Source: Megaleporinus macrocephalus
Lineage: Eukaryota; Chordata; Actinopteri; Characiformes; Anostomidae
Length of the DNA stretch: 64,000 nt
Reading direction: 5' to 3'
Assembly (NCBI GenBank): GCA_021613375.1
Contig: CM038706.1
Span: forward strand, 18,729,366-18,793,365
Numbering within the stretch: position 1 is the first letter of the stretch; each line of letters starts with the position of its first letter. Made by a program: the position numbers and the translations under genes. Positions 51,001 through 55,756 of this stretch are shown in pieces. A model generated the notes under the pieces. It did no database searches. It saw only the letters and a list, made by a program, of their open reading frames with translations, and was not told the DNA's origin.

Positions 51001-54000
51001 CATGACTGAGAATGTTTCAAAGACATGATCTCTCCACAGCTTCCTCAACTTTTCCAACAAATAAACGTATGAAGGCTGTTTCTGGTGAAGAAATAATTAA
51101 CATTTCTAAGCACACATAGTACTGCAGCTAAATGCTGCCCACTTTAATTTGAATCTTTTAATAGATTTAATCTGTTCTGGTCCAAAACAGCTGCAAATGA
51201 ACACAAATCAGTTTCAACTGTCTATTATTAGCTGTACATCTGCACAGATTGCATACTTGTTATTGCAGGTAATTTGCGCTCGCACACACGTACATGCATA
51301 TAAACACACGCATTAATGAACAGACTCGCTAATAAGAAACAATCCCGTCGGGACAGGCTCTTGCCTAATCTGAGGAAAAACCTAACTCATCCAAAACACG
51401 GAAATAAATAAAAATGCTAAATGAGCGTGTATCAGTAGTTATTAACTTTGGGTTGCTCTAAATTATGCCTATCCACACCTGGGACATTCGGAGGAAACTA
51501 CCCACAATCCTACCCTCTAGCATTAGTGAGAAATGAGAGGAAGAGAAGAAAGAAGAAGAGGCCCTTATCGTATAACAGCTCATAAAACCTGATTCTGCTC
51601 TCATTAATTACACCTAACTATTACTATCAACGAGGCAGTGAAGGAGATGTAAAACAGACCGAGACAAAGAGAAATGCTGTGGACCAGACATCAAACCTCA
51701 AGGCAGCAAAATGAAAAAAGTAGAGAAAGAAAAAAAGAACACACAGGCTGGAGGAAGGACGAAATCTGTTATTCTGCTGTGTAGTTATCCCGCAGGGGTT
51801 ACTGGAGGTTACTGTGTTTGTACTACTGGGAAGCTCACCACAGTCCTAACCTGAAGGTCATATAAAGCAAACAGGTTTTATTATTCAGTGACAGTTTTAA
51901 ACGCTCTGCATTCCTGTGAAATAGACCCCCCCGGGTCACAGGTAAAATAGTTCCTTAATCGACAAACCAATTTGAGACCTCATCACTGCACCAAACAGCT
52001 CACCCGTACACTAAACAACACGCTTGCAGTTGTCAGAAACATTACCGCAAAGAATTCAATAGCAAGACTACGTTCCCAACAAAAACACACAGGGTGCGCT
52101 TCAGGTTCTCTCCTAAACTGTAATTTGTTGAGACGTGCTCATATAAAAATAAAAGGCGTGTGGAAAGAAAGCACAGCCGCTGTGCAAAAACCTGCACAGA
52201 GTAGCATATAGCAGCCTCTGGGAGTCATGCAGCTCCTCAAATCTGCACACTTAGCCATCTGTAAACCTTTTATCATAAATTATGAAAAGCCTCAGCAAAC
52301 AACAGGCACAGTGGGTGCTTATTTGGTAGGCTTTCCTCTGCGGTCTCTGCTGGAGGAACTGGGCCCAGGTCTTTAGGAGACACAGCACACCTGCAATGAT
52401 TCCAGAGCCTCCTCACTTAAAGAATCATTTTCATCCTCCTCACATCAGAACCAAAGTTTTTGCTGGAAACGGAAACTGATATTACGGCCAAAAGGATCGA
52501 TGAGAAGCAGTGAACACAACACTGCACCACTGCCCAAACGATTATACAGTAGAATCTGCTGAAAGTCCAGCCACACTTAATTCAGGTGAAAACACCCCCG
52601 GCACAGTTGTATATAAAAGTTTGGGTTCCTCTGGACAAACTTCTATATGGGAAAAGCTGTACATCTGCTGAGTTGAACACAGCAGAGAAATAAACAAAGG
52701 AATGAATAAAATAAGACCTGGCTAAAAGTTGTGGAATGTTTCTATTTTATGTTTATTTTTTTGAAATAACTGAAATGTTTTATGCTTTTTTGTTCATGGT
52801 TGCATTTTGGGGGTCTACTACAATAGTTCCCCTAAAACCCCTTTTTCTACAAACTGTACATCTGTATTCCCTCTCTGTCTGAAACACTCTGTTAGAGCTG
52901 CTGTGTCTTTAGGAATCGCCTCCTGATGAGCCGAGTGTGCTCTGATAGATCAGTTTACCCTAGAGATCGACTGATATTGGTTTTTCTATAGTCAATGCCG
53001 ATGCTATGTTTAAAGGTCAGGGTCAGCCGATGGCTGATATGTGCTGCTGATTTTTGGTCCAATATCTAGGATTTTCTGCTTTATATGCTGCTAAAATGTC
53101 ACACTAGTAATAACAAGTGGATGAACAATATTTCTGAACTTAACGTCATTTATTGAACACTGACTTAACAAGATATTTTTGACAAGATATCTGCCCCTCA
53201 AAAAATACAGTATGACCATTTTACTGCTAAAAGAATGTAACATACACTACCGCTCAAAAGTTTGGGATCACAGTGAAATGTTCTTGTTTTCAATGGAGGA
53301 TCTTCCTTCCTTAACACAACAATGGACTGACGGGTCTCTAAAGAAAGTTGTTTCTTTCTGGTCATTGTGAGTCTGTCAACAAGCCATCAACTGCTGATGC
53401 TTCAGATACTAAACTAACCTAGAATGTTGTTCTCTCTTTTATGCTCACTTATTAGTAGAATGTTTTTCAGCTGTACATCACAATTGAGCAAGAGTCTCCT
53501 AACAACCAATTAGCCCAATAACATTCTTAACTTGGATTGGCGGCCAATCCAAGGAGATTTAGACAAAGGACTGAGAATTGCTGATAATAAGACTATATGC
53601 AAAATAAGCCTCTATACAAAAATAGGCTTTAATACAAACATTTTTATTCTTTAAAAATCATCTGATACACTTACATGAATTGTTAAATGGACAATATTGT
53701 TTGTGAATTGCATGAAAATTGCATGAATTGCATGAAATGAAATTCCTATGTGATCCTAAACTTGTACATCTCTTTATACTAATAATACAAAAGTTATCAA
53801 GAAGTGCATTAAAAAATACTTCCGACACAGCCAACTGTTCACTGCAGTTACAGAGAGTACCTCACTTCACGGCTGGGTTTTTATGGTGTTGTAGTAAAAT
53901 TGCAGTCCTTTAAGGCACTCGGAGAAAGATAGAGAGATATAACGTTTATAGCATTTCGGCTTGGGGTCCTTCACATGCTGCGGCAGCAGCACGTTCCACC

Positions 54001-55660
54001 GCACGCGGGGCTGCCCGTGGTACTGCCAAACACTGATATCGACTGATGCCGATATATTAAAAAATTACAAATATTGGCCTGATCTATCAGCCAACCAATA
54101 TATCGGTCTATCTCTAGTTCACCCACTCTGACTGGTAGACCACCGGAGTGACCAGAGAGTTCCGTTCCCACACTGTTGTAGCTATTCCTACAATGGTGTT
54201 GGCTCTGCCATATCAGCTGGAGCCAGAGTCAGGTCCTAAAGGTTAACAGACCCAATCCACCATCAAGCGGATGCTGTCACCTTGTCTTCTGGCCGTCAGT
54301 CAGAGTTCTCAGCAATTTTACAAAAAACTAACTAACTTCCTGGTCGTGCCTGGTTCTGGGTCTATTTCTTAAGACTGGAGACACCCAGAGTCATACACTG
54401 CCGTCTGCTTTCTATTTCCTCCACGTCTGCTCTCTGTTTTCATCTCTCCATCTGGAGCAGCCTTCTCATGCCGCTCCTCCTTTCTCTCATCTCAATCCCT
54501 CTCTCTATCACTCTCTCCTCCTCCTGCGCTCTCTTCCTGCCCTGGTTCTCTCATCTTTAGCCAAGTGTAAACTCAAGGCAAAGTGCTGGGTCAGTGGAGC
54601 AGCCTGAAAGCTACACCAACCAAGAGGGAAAGCGAGAGAGTGACATTTAACTAAATAAGTCTAGTGGGGTCCCTTGGGTACTGCAAAATTACTTTCATAT
54701 CAAGAAGTACAGACAAACTGACAGTCAAATATCCTTCGCTTTCATATTTAAACAGAGTAATACAAAGATTACCACCTGTGTGCTCTTCAGCTGTGTTGAT
54801 TTGTTGGAATCAAGTGAACACAAACTTGTCCGCAGGTCACTCTGGCCTGTCGTATTTCCCTTTTCAAATAGCAGCTAAGTTAATAAGTTAATAAATATAT
54901 AATTTACTACTGTAGTGTAGAGGTAACTCGCCAAAAACCTAGACAAGCTGAGGTAATTTTCCAGAATTCCATACTGAGGCTGGTCTGCAGAAACTGCTTA
55001 CTAACCGAAAGAGAACACACAGCTGCACACTAGCTCTAGGCTCACCTTGGTTTTGTTGGGCTTAAAGTGGCCCCTCCCCGTGCTGACTTATCGTGATACA
55101 TGCTGGTTAGAAATTTTAAAACTTCTGTCAGCACCAACGTCGGCATGTCACATGACATTACAATCTCAGAGGAGCAATCCTTCCACTCCATCTGCTGCAC
55201 GAGATGCAAAACCAGCCTTAACAATCTTTGATGATAAACATGTCTTGTGTCAAGGATCCAGATCTGTTATCTCCTTGTTATCTCTCCCAAAGGGGATGCC
55301 ATTTATTTGATTTCCTCTTTCTGTTCTTTTTTTTTTTTTTCATATGACCACCATATACCATATAACATCACTTTTTTATCTCTAGTAAAGAGCTGTAAAA
55401 ACAGTTCAGTTCAGTTTGTTGTTTTAAAAGATATAATGGCTTTAAGTTATTATTTATTTTGTCTTGTATTTCAAAGTATACAGTTCAGATCAAAATATCT
55501 CTCTAAAAGTGTTGCCCTCGCAGGTGACCTTATTTAAAAAAAACACATCCTGTTGTTACACATGCTGTACATCCTGCACATCTGCACTCCTGGACACTTT
55601 TTAACACTATTTAAATTTAAATATCCCAGTACTGTAATATATCTGCTGATACCTGTTTTT

Positions 55661-55756
<96 letters not shown>

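Noticed and set aside
52600..52800. Possible Tc1-type MITE (TATAAAAGTTTGGGTTCCTC)
   Set aside because: Only one terminus-like motif and no matching inverted end.
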